Shown: positions 53,698 to 64,000 of the stretch, piece after piece
Position numbering within the stretch: the first letter of the stretch is position 1
How the letters are laid out: each line of letters opens with the position of its first letter
NCBI RefSeq assembly: GCF_000331515.1
Contig: NZ_AMZO01000019.1
Span: 1 to 64,000 of the forward strand
From: Photobacterium marinum
GTDB lineage: Bacteria; Pseudomonadota; Gammaproteobacteria; Enterobacterales; Vibrionaceae
Direction of reading: 5' to 3'
Length of the DNA: 64,000 bases
Notes under the pieces: generated by a model
Told to the model about the DNA's origin: nothing
Seen by the model: only the letters and a program-made list of their open reading frames with translations
Database searches by the model: none
Position numbers and translations under genes: made by a program

Positions 53698-54425
53698 ACA
53701 ACATCTTACTCGGCGTGAATATCGATCATATTGCAACATTGCGTAACGCCCGAGGTACTCGTTACCCTGATCCGGTTCATGCGGCAGAGGTGGCAGAGCG
53801 TGCAGGCGCTGACGGTATTACCGTTCACCTGCGTGAAGACCGCCGTCATATCAAAGACCGTGATGTCCGTATTTTGCGCGAAACCATCCAGACCCGAATG
53901 AACCTGGAAATGGCTGTGACTGATGAGATGGTCAAGATTGCCCTGGAAACCAAGCCGGATTTCGTGTGCCTGGTACCGGAAAAGCGTGAAGAGCTGACAA
54001 CAGAAGGTGGCTTGGATGTGGCTGGTCAGCTGGAAAAAGTGAAAGCAGCGACAGAAAAACTGAGTGCTGCGGGTATTAAAGTATCTCTGTTTATCGATGC
54101 TGACCGTGAGCAGATTGATGCAGCGGTTGCTTGTGGTGCACCGTATATCGAACTGCACACCGGCCATTATGCTGATGCCGAAACTGAAGAAGCTCAGCAG
54201 GATGAGCTGAAGAAAATTGCGGCAGCAGCAAGTTACGCCAATGATCAGGGCATCAAAGTGAATGCCGGTCATGGCCTGACTTACCACAACGTGAAGCCGA
54301 TTGCGGCACTGCCGGAAGTGTATGAGCTGAACATCGGTCACTCGATTATCGGTCGGGCAGCATTTGACGGCTTGCAGCAAGCTGTTGCTGATATGAAAGC
54401 AATTATGCTGGAAGCCCGTCGTTAA
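53694..54425 (+). CDS. pdxJ: Pyridoxine 5'-phosphate synthase
   Basis: TIM-barrel enzyme that condenses 1-deoxyxylulose 5-phosphate with 3-amino-2-oxopropyl phosphate to pyridoxine 5'-phosphate. The 243-aa length equals E. coli. Motifs are [40 protein letters not shown], the catalytic Glu region [17 protein letters not shown] and the phosphate-binding GHGLTYHNV and [14 protein letters not shown]. Start overlaps recO and stop overlaps acpS (TAATG). It belongs to the same PLP pathway as epd and serA in this window. Confidence 0.98.
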   Translation: MNNILLGVNIDHIATLRNARGTRYPDPVHAAEVAERAGADGITVHLREDRRHIKDRDVRILRETIQTRMNLEMAVTDEMVKIALETKPDFVCLVPEKREELTTEGGLDVAGQLEKVKAATEKLSAAGIKVSLFIDADREQIDAAVACGAPYIELHTGHYADAETEEAQQDELKKIAAAASYANDQGIKVNAGHGLTYHNVKPIAALPEVYELNIGHSIIGRAAFDGLQQAVADMKAIMLEARR

Positions 54426-54805
54426 TGGCGATTGTCGGGCTGGGTACAGATATTGCCGATATCGAACGGGTCGAGAAAGCCTATGCCCGTTCCGGTGATG
54501 CTTTTGCCGAGCGTATATTGTCGCCATCCGAGTTCGATATCTTCAATGGCTTGAAACCGAAAGGCCGTTACCTGGCCAAGCGTTTTGCTGTAAAAGAAGC
54601 GGCATCTAAGGCTATCGGTACCGGTATTGCCTGTGGGGTCAGTTTTCAGGATTTTACCGTTAGTAACAATGAGCTGGGTAAGCCCATTTTGACGTTATCC
54701 GGTAAGGCGGCTGAATTGGCGGAAGGCATGGGTGTTCAGCATGTTCACCTGACAATTGCTGATGAGAAGAAATACGCGGTTGCGACCGTTATTTTAGAAA
54801 GTTAG
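54425..54805 (+). CDS. acpS: Holo-[acyl-carrier-protein] synthase
   Basis: Transfers 4'-phosphopantetheine from CoA to apo-ACP. The 126-aa protein (E. coli also 126) has [18 protein letters not shown] with the metal-binding Asp, the central motif [20 protein letters not shown] and [16 protein letters not shown]. It overlaps pdxJ by a single base (TAATG) and ends the lepA-acpS series, with a strong terminator downstream. Confidence 0.97.
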   Translation: MAIVGLGTDIADIERVEKAYARSGDAFAERILSPSEFDIFNGLKPKGRYLAKRFAVKEAASKAIGTGIACGVSFQDFTVSNNELGKPILTLSGKAAELAEGMGVQHVHLTIADEKKYAVATVILES

Positions 54806-54822
54806 TGATTGAACCCTGAATA

Positions 54823-54852
54823 AAAAAGGCGAGCTTTTATGCTCGCCTTTTT
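54823..54852. terminator. Terminator between acpS and the convergent barA
   Basis: AAAAAGGCGAGC (54823-54834) and GCTCGCCTTTTT (54841-54852), six-base loop, A and T runs at the ends; works in either direction. Confidence 0.93.
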
Positions 54853-54883
54853 TATTTTCGGTGTCCCTTTAGAGGCGGGGACA

Positions 54884-57646
54884 TTAAGGCCGGTATGCCT
54901 TCGATGCCTTCACCACATTGTTCATCTCGTCGATCAATTCAAATAGCTCCGGCTCGATATCTTCGACGTTGGCATTCGCCTTGAGCTCGGTTTCAATGGT
55001 GTTACACAAGTTTTTCAGGCGCGGAACACCACTGTAGGCACAGCTGCCGTGCAGTTTGTGAATTGGCGGCCACAGCTCTATGTCTTTGCCGTCCAGCGCC
55101 TCGTTGACCAGCATCTCTACTTCGGGCATGAAATCAAGCAGCATTTGCAGCATATCTCTGGCCAGTTCTTCTTTTCCGGCCGCTTGTTTCAAAGCCAGAT
55201 CCCAGTCCCAGCTGACGTTATTATCAACCGTTGGCACAGCGGAGTCTGTTACAGTTTCATTTACCGCCTGCTGAGCCGCTTCTGCGTCATTCGGGTGCGT
55301 CCATTTGGCCAGAATCTGTTGCAGAATGTGTTCTTCAATCGGTTTGGTCAGATAGTCATCCATACCTGCATCTAGCAGTCGTTCTCGCTCGCCTACCATC
55401 GCATGGGCTGTTACCGCAATCACTGGAGTGTGTTGGTTCAACTCAGTTTTGTGGATCTCCTGACTGGCCGTCACCCCGTCCATTTCCGGCATCTGGATAT
55501 CCATAAAGATCAGGTCAAATGCTTTCTGGCTGGCATACTCAACGGCCCTACGTCCGCCGGTAGCCGTGATCACTGTTTCTACCCGCTCGCTGAGCAGTGC
55601 GGAAATCAGTTTCAGGTTGGCCGGGTTGTCGTCTACCGCCATAACGGTCAGTGGCTGGATCGTACTAACCGGTTCCGGTAGTTGTGGCTCTGGTTCAACC
55701 AGCATATCCGGTTCACTGATCAGGGACTCAAGCAGTTTGCGGTGAGCCAGAGGTTTTGGCAGGCAGGCGGTTACGCCAGCGTTAACTAAACGCTCGGATA
55801 GGGCCAGTTCGGTAGTCGGCAGGCTGACCATCACCTTGTCAGCCAATTGCTCGGCCTTGAAGACCATATCGAGCAGAGTGGCAATAGGTGGCTGCTCGCC
55901 CGGTGCCAGGTTGAGCAGGGCAAAGTGGTGGTGCTCTGCATCGTCTGGCATGGTTGAGCGGTAAGTGACATGAAGACCGGCTCTGATCAGACGTTGCTGG
56001 ATCACGGATGCAGCCTGCATATTTGGTTCGATCAACAGCAGCTTCTTGTCAGTCAGTGATGAGGTATCAATTGGCTGAGATACAGGCAGATCGGTTTTGG
56101 TCAGGCGTAGGGTAAACCAGAAGGTCGACCCCTGGTGCAGACGACTGGTCAGGCTGATTTCGCCACCCATCTGGGTAACCAGTTTCTGGGTGATCACCAG
56201 CCCCAGACCGGTACCGCCATAGCGGCGAGAAATGCTGGCATCAGCCTGGCTGAATGCCTGGAACAGCTGGGCCTGTTGGCGTTCAGAAATACCGATACCA
56301 GTATCACGAACCATAAACTGCAGATCGATGTTGGCATCTTTGTCGGTCTTCAGCTCGACGGATACATCAATGTTACCGCGCTCGGTAAACTTCACTGCGT
56401 TGCCGATCAGGTTGGTCAGCACCTGTTGGATGCGGAGTGGGTCGCCAATGAGTCCGGCCGGAATGCGCTCATCAATTTTCAGCGTCAGTTCCAGGCCTTT
56501 TTCATGGGCACTTGGTGCCAGCAGTTTCATCACTTCATCCAGCGACTCGGTGAAGTCGAACGGAATGTTTTCCAGCAATAGTTTACCGGCTTCTAGTTTC
56601 GAGAAGTCGAGGATGTCATTGATGATGGTTAACAGGTTATTGGCGGATTTCTCGATCGTTTGCAGGTAATCCTGCTGGCTTGAGCTGAGGCGAGTTTTCA
56701 GCATCTGGCGGGTAAAGCCGATAACGCCGTTCAGCGGGGTACGCAATTCGTGCGACATGTTCGCCAGGAACTCGGATTTCACCCGAGCCGCTTCCTGGGC
56801 GCGTTTCTTGGCTATGTCGAGTTCAACGTTCTGGATTTCCAGCTGCTCAAGGGTTTCACGCAGATCTGAGGTCGCTTGGTCGATACTCTGCTGCATTTCG
56901 ATATGGTATTCCGACAGCGAAACAGCCATGGCGTTGATACCGTTTTTCAGCGTATCCAGCTCACCAAGCAGCTGACCTTCAATCCGGACATCAAGGTGTC
57001 CGCGACGGATCCGGTCTACCACACTGACCATGTGGGAGATTGGGCGGGTGACGTCTTTCATCAGGCGGTAGGCAAACAGGGAGGACAGTGTAAGGCCTAG
57101 CAGAAGCACCATCAGAGCCGTGAAGACTTCCTGGTATTGCTGCAGGCGCAGGGCGCTCAGATCCAGCTCAAGGGCGATATAACCTAGTGTTTCAGCCCGG
57201 TAGCCGGGATAAGATGCACTGTTGAACTGGCCTTCTTTCAGAATTGGTGCGCGCAGGATCAGCGAGTTTTCATTGAGCTGGGTTTCCAGTAATAAAGGGA
57301 CCTGCTGATCATCCGGATACATCAGAGCTTCGAAATTCCGGTGGAAATTCGAGGTAACGAACAGTTCGTTCTTGGCATCAAAAACGGCAATACTCCGCAC
57401 GATTTGCGAATGCTTGCGGTGAGCATAGCTGATTAACCTGCGAACGGCCTCACGGTTGTGATCTGTCATACCGTATTCGGTTGAAATCGCAAGAGGTTCG
57501 ATGATGCTGGCACCGGTTGATATAAGCTGATGTTCAAGATCCCGGTAGCGGCTCATTGTGAAAAATGCGCTCAACAGCAGGCCAATAATCAGCGTCGGTG
57601 CTAATGTCAGGGTGAAGACCCTGGCACGGAGTCCATATTTGGTCAT
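54884..57646 (-). CDS. barA: Hybrid sensor histidine kinase BarA
   Basis: Tripartite sensor kinase that phosphorylates UvrY (VarA in vibrios) to induce Csr small RNAs. The ATG at 57646 (MTKYGLRARVFTLTLAPT) aligns with E. coli BarA and gives 920 aa. A longer frame begins at 57691. Domains are TM1 (about 12-33), a periplasmic part with ASIIEPLAISTEYGM, TM2 (about 165-190), HAMP, HisKA (NMSHELRTPLNG, His about 300), HATPase (DTGIGISERQ, GGTGLGLVI), a receiver (LIFMDIQMPEMDG, Asp about 718) and a C-terminal Hpt (KLHGSCAYSG, about 862). Confidence 0.96.
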   Translation of the reverse strand: MTKYGLRARVFTLTLAPTLIIGLLLSAFFTMSRYRDLEHQLISTGASIIEPLAISTEYGMTDHNREAVRRLISYAHRKHSQIVRSIAVFDAKNELFVTSNFHRNFEALMYPDDQQVPLLLETQLNENSLILRAPILKEGQFNSASYPGYRAETLGYIALELDLSALRLQQYQEVFTALMVLLLGLTLSSLFAYRLMKDVTRPISHMVSVVDRIRRGHLDVRIEGQLLGELDTLKNGINAMAVSLSEYHIEMQQSIDQATSDLRETLEQLEIQNVELDIAKKRAQEAARVKSEFLANMSHELRTPLNGVIGFTRQMLKTRLSSSQQDYLQTIEKSANNLLTIINDILDFSKLEAGKLLLENIPFDFTESLDEVMKLLAPSAHEKGLELTLKIDERIPAGLIGDPLRIQQVLTNLIGNAVKFTERGNIDVSVELKTDKDANIDLQFMVRDTGIGISERQQAQLFQAFSQADASISRRYGGTGLGLVITQKLVTQMGGEISLTSRLHQGSTFWFTLRLTKTDLPVSQPIDTSSLTDKKLLLIEPNMQAASVIQQRLIRAGLHVTYRSTMPDDAEHHHFALLNLAPGEQPPIATLLDMVFKAEQLADKVMVSLPTTELALSERLVNAGVTACLPKPLAHRKLLESLISEPDMLVEPEPQLPEPVSTIQPLTVMAVDDNPANLKLISALLSERVETVITATGGRRAVEYASQKAFDLIFMDIQMPEMDGVTASQEIHKTELNQHTPVIAVTAHAMVGERERLLDAGMDDYLTKPIEEHILQQILAKWTHPNDAEAAQQAVNETVTDSAVPTVDNNVSWDWDLALKQAAGKEELARDMLQMLLDFMPEVEMLVNEALDGKDIELWPPIHKLHGSCAYSGVPRLKNLCNTIETELKANANVEDIEPELFELIDEMNNVVKASKAYRP

Positions 57647-57802
57647 GGTTATCTTAATTACAAGAGTGCGATTCTGTGGGAGAATTGTCATCCATTTGTG
57701 GCCGTTAGCTTAATGAAACTAAGGCTGTTCGACAATCAACTAATACCAAACTGCTGACAAGGTCACTCAGTTTGGTCTACCTGTTCCGTGAGTCAAAACA
57801 CT

Positions 57803-59128
57803 ATGGCACGCTTTTTTAAGCCCCAAAAACGAAAAGTAACCGATACCAAGCATAAAGAAATCGAGATCAGCCGCCTGGATCATCTCGGCGCGGGTATTGG
57901 TCATCTCAACAAGAAACCGGTTTTCGTCGACGGTTTGCTGCCTGGCGAAAAAGCCCTGGTGCAGTTTACGGAAGACAAGAAACAGTTTGCTCGTGCCAAA
58001 GTTATTAAGCGTCTGAGCGACAGCGAAGCGCGTATTAAACCTCATTGTCCAATCTATGACCAGTGCGGCGGTTGTAACCTGCAGCATTTATCGCACCAGG
58101 GCCAGGTAGAAGCAAAGCAACAGGCACTGAAAGAGTTGATGAGTAAGTTCGCTGCAACGGATAAGCAGCAAGAGTTTGCTCTTGAAGCGCCGATTACCGG
58201 CAGCGAGCGTCACTACCGCCGTTGCACCCGCTTTGCGGTTAAACCGGGAGGCGGCAAACTACAGTTTGGTTTCCGCCGTAAGCAGAGCAAAGAAATTGTC
58301 GATGTTGAGCACTGTCCGGTGCTAGCTGAATCGCTTAATGAATTGCTGCCGTCGCTGCGCAGCCTGCTAGGACAACTGAAAGGCCAGAAGCACCTGGGTC
58401 ATGTCGAGCTGGTGGAAGCCGATAATGGCCGGGTGGTACTGATCCGCCATCTGCAACCGTTCTCTGACAAAGATATGACCTTGCTTCGTCAGTTTGCTGA
58501 GCAGCACGATGTTATTCTGTATTTAGCGCCAACATCTGATTCAATTGATAGAATTTCTGGTCAGGCTCCGTATTATGAACTGGACGGGATGAAGTTGTAT
58601 TTCTCCCCGAAAGACTTTATCCAGGTCAACCGGGATGTGAACAGGCAAATGGTACAACAGGCAATGGACTGGCTGACCGTTGAGCCGGAAGATCGTGTTC
58701 TGGATCTGTTCTGTGGCCTGGGGAATTTCAGCCTGCCGCTGGCAAAACGGGCAAAATCGCTGGTCGGTGTTGAAGGTGTTGATGAAATGGTGCATCGTGC
58801 CAGTGATAATGCATTGATTAATAACCAGGGAAATGCTTCATTTTATCAGGCAAACCTGGAGCAGGATGTCACAGAGATGGCATGGGCCAAAGAGCCATTT
58901 AATAAGATTTTGCTTGACCCTGCCCGCGCCGGTGCTGCCGGTGTAATGCAGCATGTTATTAACCTGAACCCGGAAAGGGTTGTCTATGTGTCGTGCAACC
59001 CGGCAACGCTGGCTCGGGACAGCCAGGTGCTGCTGAAGCAGGGATATCAGTTGGAGCGGTTGGGTATGCTGGATATGTTCCCGCATACCGGGCATCTAGA
59101 ATCTATGGCGTTGTTTACCAGAATTTAA
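57803..59128 (+). CDS. rlmD: 23S rRNA (uracil(1939)-C5)-methyltransferase RlmD
   Basis: SAM-dependent enzyme making m5U1939 in 23S rRNA. I choose the ATG at 57803 (MARFFKPQKRK), which aligns with the E. coli start MAQFYSAKRR, giving 441 aa. A GTG at 57788 would add five residues. It has an N-terminal TRAM domain, the [4Fe-4S] ligands C-x5-C-x2-C in CPIYDQCGGCNLQH plus a later Cys in EHCPV, the SAM motif VLDLFCGLGNFSLPLA and the catalytic VSCNPATLARD. It is divergent from barA and upstream of relA, as in E. coli. Confidence 0.96.
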   Translation: MARFFKPQKRKVTDTKHKEIEISRLDHLGAGIGHLNKKPVFVDGLLPGEKALVQFTEDKKQFARAKVIKRLSDSEARIKPHCPIYDQCGGCNLQHLSHQGQVEAKQQALKELMSKFAATDKQQEFALEAPITGSERHYRRCTRFAVKPGGGKLQFGFRRKQSKEIVDVEHCPVLAESLNELLPSLRSLLGQLKGQKHLGHVELVEADNGRVVLIRHLQPFSDKDMTLLRQFAEQHDVILYLAPTSDSIDRISGQAPYYELDGMKLYFSPKDFIQVNRDVNRQMVQQAMDWLTVEPEDRVLDLFCGLGNFSLPLAKRAKSLVGVEGVDEMVHRASDNALINNQGNASFYQANLEQDVTEMAWAKEPFNKILLDPARAGAAGVMQHVINLNPERVVYVSCNPATLARDSQVLLKQGYQLERLGMLDMFPHTGHLESMALFTRI

Positions 59129-59182
59129 ACAGCGCCCGGGGATTAGTGTTTAATCACGTTTAGAGAAAGACAGGAAAGAGAA

Positions 59183-61411
59183 ATGGTCGCAGTTCGCGGT
59201 GCGCATTTGAAGGAAAATCATACATTCGAGCCCGCTTCTTGGGTTGAAAGCCTGAAGCAGGAGCCAAAGGTTGCCAAACATGTGTTGAAGGCTTACCAGC
59301 GGTGTATCGAATTAACGACAGGGGATAAGTCAGCGCCGCTATTGTTGTGGCGTGGCCGCGAAATGGTGGAGATCCTTGTTACCCTGAGCATGGACAAGGA
59401 TACTCTGGTCGCAGCCCTGTTATTCCCTGTGGTTGAAGCTGGGCTGTATGAACCTGAGCAGCTCAACGAAGATTACAACAACACTATTTTGCAAATGGTT
59501 ACCGGTGTCAGCCAGATGGCTGCAATCGGTCAGCTCAACGCCACCACTGAAGGGGCGGCACAATCGGCACAGGTTGATAATATCCGCCGTATGCTGCTGT
59601 CGATGGTAGATGATTTCCGCTGCGTGGTTATCAAACTTGCTGAACGCATTTGTAACCTGCGGGAAGTAAAGGATGAGCCTGATGAGGTACGCCGCGCTGC
59701 AGCGAAAGAGTGTGCCAATATCTATGCCCCGCTGGCGAACCGCTTGGGTATCGGCCAGCTGAAGTGGGAAATTGAAGATTACGCCTTCCGTTATAACCAC
59801 CCGGTTACCTACAAGCAAATTGCTAAACAGCTTTCCGAGCGCCGGATTGATCGTGAGCAGTACATTGAACGCTTTGTAAATGACTTAGCGGAATCGATGA
59901 AAGCGTCTCAGATCCGGGCCGAGGTACATGGTCGTCCGAAGCATATCTACAGTATCTGGCGCAAAATGCAGAAGAAGAGCCTGGCGTTTGACGAATTGTT
60001 CGATGTGCGTGCAGTTCGTATCATCGCCGAGGAGCTGCAGGATTGTTACGCCGCGTTGGGGGTGGTTCATACCAAGTACCGTCATTTGCCGAAAGAGTTT
60101 GATGACTATGTCGCCAACCCGAAACCTAACGGTTATCAGTCGATCCACACAGTAGTGCTGGGGCCGGAAGGTAAAACCATCGAAATCCAGATCCGAACCA
60201 AGCAGATGCACGAGGAATCGGAGCTGGGTGTGGCTGCGCACTGGAAGTACAAGGAAAGCGGTTCATCTTCGAGCGGTGCACGCTCTTCCTACGACGAGAA
60301 AATCAACTGGTTGCGTAAGCTATTAGCCTGGCAGGAAGAGATGTCAGACTCCGGTGAGATGCTTGAAGAGCTGCGTAGCCAGGTGTTTGATGATCGCGTC
60401 TATGCCTTCACGCCGAAAGGTGATGTGGTTGACCTGCCGTTAAACGCAACGCCGCTGGACTTTGCCTACCACATTCACTCCGAAGTCGGGCATCGTTGTA
60501 TCGGTGCCAAGGTGGAAGGACGTATTGTTCCGTTTACCTACCGCCTGCAGATGGGCGATCAGGTGGAAATTATCACCCAGAAAGAGCCGAATCCGTCCCG
60601 CGACTGGCTGAACCCGAATCTGGGTTTTGTTACCTCAAGCCGCGCCCGGGCCAAGGTGCATGCCTGGTTCCGCAAGCAGGATCGTGACAAGAATATTGCT
60701 GCCGGTCGGGAAATTCTGGAAATAGAGTTGGCAAAAATCGGCGCAACGTTGAAAGATGCTGAAGCTTATGCTCTCAAGCGGTTCAATGTAAATTCGCCGG
60801 TTGAGCTGTATGCCGGTATCGGCAGCGGTGATCTGCGTATCAACCAGGTTATTAACCACATCAATGCACTGGTGAACAAGCCGACTGCTGAGGAAGAAGA
60901 CCAGCAATTGCTGGAAAAACTGACCGAAGCCGGGGCTAAAGGTGCAGCCAAGAAACCACACCGTGATGCGGTGGTAGTGGAAGGGGTTGATAACCTGATG
61001 ACTCACCTGGCACGCTGTTGTCAGCCGATTCCGGGCGATGATATACAAGGTTTTGTCACCCAGGGCCGTGGTATTTCCGTTCACCGTAGCGATTGTGAGC
61101 AGTTGGATGAGCTGCGCCATGTGGCACCTGAGCGTATCATCGATACCGTCTGGGGTAGTGGTTTTGTTGGCAACTACAACATCACGGTGCGGGTAACCGC
61201 TTCGGAGCGTAACGGCTTGCTCAAAGATCTGACCAATACTTTCGCTAATGAGAAGGTCAAAGTATCAGGCATGAAGAGCCGTGTCGACTTTAAGAAGCAG
61301 ATGTCGATTCTTGACTTCGAACTTGAACTGACAGATTTGGAAGTTTTGGGTCGGGTATTGAAGCGGATTGAGCATGTAAAAGATGTCGCTGAAGCCAAGC
61401 GACTGTACTAG
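59183..61411 (+). CDS. relA: GTP pyrophosphokinase RelA
   Basis: Ribosome-associated (p)ppGpp synthetase activated by uncharged tRNA. The 742-aa protein (744 in E. coli) starts MVAVRGAHLKE like its E. coli counterpart. The N-terminal hydrolase-like region lacks the HD pair (RGREMVEILVTLSMDKDTLV), so it is synthetase-only. The synthetase core follows (GRPKHIYSIWRKMQKK, FDDYVANPKPNGYQSIHT), then TGS (DFAYHIHSEVGHRCIGA), the zinc-finger domain (LARCCQPIPGDD) and a C-terminal ACT. It is 54 bp after rlmD and followed by a terminator before mazG. Confidence 0.97.
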   Translation: MVAVRGAHLKENHTFEPASWVESLKQEPKVAKHVLKAYQRCIELTTGDKSAPLLLWRGREMVEILVTLSMDKDTLVAALLFPVVEAGLYEPEQLNEDYNNTILQMVTGVSQMAAIGQLNATTEGAAQSAQVDNIRRMLLSMVDDFRCVVIKLAERICNLREVKDEPDEVRRAAAKECANIYAPLANRLGIGQLKWEIEDYAFRYNHPVTYKQIAKQLSERRIDREQYIERFVNDLAESMKASQIRAEVHGRPKHIYSIWRKMQKKSLAFDELFDVRAVRIIAEELQDCYAALGVVHTKYRHLPKEFDDYVANPKPNGYQSIHTVVLGPEGKTIEIQIRTKQMHEESELGVAAHWKYKESGSSSSGARSSYDEKINWLRKLLAWQEEMSDSGEMLEELRSQVFDDRVYAFTPKGDVVDLPLNATPLDFAYHIHSEVGHRCIGAKVEGRIVPFTYRLQMGDQVEIITQKEPNPSRDWLNPNLGFVTSSRARAKVHAWFRKQDRDKNIAAGREILEIELAKIGATLKDAEAYALKRFNVNSPVELYAGIGSGDLRINQVINHINALVNKPTAEEEDQQLLEKLTEAGAKGAAKKPHRDAVVVEGVDNLMTHLARCCQPIPGDDIQGFVTQGRGISVHRSDCEQLDELRHVAPERIIDTVWGSGFVGNYNITVRVTASERNGLLKDLTNTFANEKVKVSGMKSRVDFKKQMSILDFELELTDLEVLGRVLKRIEHVKDVAEAKRLY

Positions 61412-61441
61412 TCTTTTGCACTAGCGCAAGATAAAAACAAT

Positions 61442-61472
61442 AAGCGGGGAGCCAGTGCTGCCCGCTTTTTTT
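61442..61472 (+). terminator. Terminator between relA and mazG
   Basis: AAGCGGG (61442-61448) pairs with CCCGCTT (61461-61467), with an inner AGC/GCT pair and a T run after. The stem has single mismatches, so some read-through into mazG is possible. Confidence 0.8.
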
Positions 61473-61495
61473 GAACAGAGAAAAGATATTTCCGT

Positions 61496-62299
61496 ATGAG
61501 CAACAAGCAGCAAGAACCGATTGAACGCCTGGTTGAAATTATGGCAACCCTGAGGGATCCGGAAAACGGATGCCCGTGGGATTTGAAGCAGAGCTTTGCC
61601 ACGATAGTACCGCATACCCTTGAAGAGGCGTATGAAGTGGCGGATGCGATTGAGCAGCAAAATTGGGATGACGTTCGCGAAGAGTTGGGAGACTTGTTGT
61701 TTCAGGTGATTTTCTACAGCCAACTGGGCAAAGAGCAGGGACTGTTTGATTTTGATGATGTAGTCAGCGGCATCAATGAAAAGTTGACCCGTCGCCATCC
61801 ACATGTGTTCGGTGAGGCAGAGTTTGCCGATGAAGCCACTATCAATGCGAACTGGGAAGCGGAGAAAGCTAAGGAGCGCGAAGCGAAGGGCGAAGACGTC
61901 AGTATTCTGGCCAATATACCGAAAGTAATGCCGGCATTGACTCGTGCCGATAAAATTCAGAAGCGTTGTGCCAAACACGGTTTTGACTGGGATAGCATTG
62001 GCCCGGTGGTTGATAAGGTTAGGGAAGAAATTGACGAAGTGATGGATGAAGTCATCCAAGTGTCACCTGAACAGCATAAGATCGAAGAAGAAGTCGGGGA
62101 TTTATTGTTTGCTGCGGTGAACTTAAGTCGGCACCTGAAAGTGAAACCAGAGCTTGCCCTGCAGCGCGCCAACAGGAAATTTGAGCGTCGTTTTCGCGAA
62201 GTTGAAAAAAGTGTGCTAGAAAAAGGAAAGCGTCTTGATGACTGTTCGCTGGAAATGCTCGATCAGGAGTGGGAGAAGGTCAAAAAACAGGAAGCTTAG
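61496..62299 (+). CDS. mazG: Nucleoside triphosphate pyrophosphohydrolase MazG
   Basis: All-alpha NTP pyrophosphatase that converts NTPs and dNTPs to monophosphates. In E. coli it lowers ppGpp indirectly during starvation. The 267-aa protein has two MazG repeats: LRDPENGCPWDLKQSFATIVPHTLEEAYEVADAI with EELGDLLFQVIFYSQ, and IDEVMDEV with EEEVGDLLFAAVNLSRHL, the E-x2-E...E-x2-D metal sites. Unlike E. coli, no mazEF toxin-antitoxin pair lies between relA and mazG; the gap is only 84 bp. Confidence 0.96.
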   Translation: MSNKQQEPIERLVEIMATLRDPENGCPWDLKQSFATIVPHTLEEAYEVADAIEQQNWDDVREELGDLLFQVIFYSQLGKEQGLFDFDDVVSGINEKLTRRHPHVFGEAEFADEATINANWEAEKAKEREAKGEDVSILANIPKVMPALTRADKIQKRCAKHGFDWDSIGPVVDKVREEIDEVMDEVIQVSPEQHKIEEEVGDLLFAAVNLSRHLKVKPELALQRANRKFERRFREVEKSVLEKGKRLDDCSLEMLDQEWEKVKKQEA

Positions 62300-62421
62300 G
62301 CCGAACAAATGGATAGCTCACGGAGGGGCGTTGCTTTATATCATATGACTCAATAGTCATGCTGTTCGGTATATTTGATTTGAGACAAAAAAAAACAGCT
62401 AATGCTGTGATAGTTTTCACG

Positions 62422-62450
62422 TTGTGGCGATAAAGTGTGTCTGGTATACT
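62422..62450 (+). promoter_or_regulatory. pyrG promoter
   Basis: -35 TTGTGG (62422-62427), 17-base spacer ending TGG, -10 TATACT (62445-62450), so an extended -10. Transcription would begin around 62457 in TTTCCCG, about 47 bases before the pyrG start. Confidence 0.65.
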
Positions 62451-62452
62451 AA

Positions 62453-64000
<1,548 letters not shown>

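Overview
The window is a stretch of housekeeping chromosome from a gammaproteobacterium of the family Vibrionaceae, most likely Photobacterium or a close relative. Nearly every protein aligns by eye with its Escherichia coli or Vibrio counterpart, and the gene order is that of vibrio chromosome 1: mltC-yggX-mutY/trmB, hemW-rdgB-yggU-yggT-proC-yggS/pilT-pilU, ruvX-yqgE-gshB-rsmE, metK/tkt-epd-pgk-fbaA-mscS, argO/argP-yggE, serA-rpiA-fau-6S RNA-zapA/ygfB-ubiH-ubiI, ygfZ/sdhE, nadB/rpoE-rseABC-lepA-lepB-rnc-era-recO-pdxJ-acpS, barA/rlmD-relA-mazG-pyrG. I see no insertion sequence, prophage, integron or CRISPR array. The genus is inferred from overall resemblance, not from a search.

Layout. 1-12.5 kb: the 5' edge of a tRNA gene with its promoter, cell-wall and base-excision-repair genes, tRNA methylation, glutaminase, a minus-strand operon running yggS to hemW, and the divergent twitching ATPases pilT-pilU. 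12.5-18.1 kb: a minus-strand series of ruvX, yqgE, gshB, rsmE, endA, sprT and metK. 18.5-25.4 kb: plus-strand central carbon genes (tkt, epd, pgk, fbaA) and mscS. 25.4-32.2 kb: amino-acid export and regulation (argO, argP), serA, rpiA, fau, 6S RNA and zapA. 32.5-36.2 kb: ygfB, two ubiquinone hydroxylases and a solitary gcvH. 36.3-38.1 kb: the least ordinary part, with ytfK under an apparent PhoB promoter and, divergent from it, a three-gene DUF134 / NifX-like / NqrM-like operon headed by a 20-bp perfect inverted repeat. 38.2-43.6 kb: a LysR regulator, a YbaK-type deacylase, ygfZ, sdhE, cptA and a chemoreceptor. 43.7-64 kb: nadB, the sigma-E operon, lepA-lepB-rnc-era-recO-pdxJ-acpS, barA, rlmD, relA, mazG and the start of pyrG, which runs off the window.

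How the genes work together. Several pieces belong to global stress control: RelA makes (p)ppGpp; YtfK is known in E. coli to favour ppGpp accumulation through SpoT and here has a PhoB-type promoter; RpoE with RseA/B/C handles envelope stress and reads its own promoter; BarA heads the Csr pathway; 6S RNA tunes RNA polymerase. Regulatory sites readable from sequence include a MetJ operator at metK, a consensus PurR-type operator plus a weaker partner before tkt, a CRP site before epd, a Pho box before ytfK and a sigma-E promoter before rpoE.

The best candidate for something under-described is the DUF134 / NifX-like / NqrM-like operon at 37.0-38.0 kb. It couples a small HTH protein, a cysteine-tailed metal-cluster-binding protein and a membrane-anchored four-cysteine protein of the family that matures the iron site of Na+-NQR, with no nqr or rnf genes nearby.
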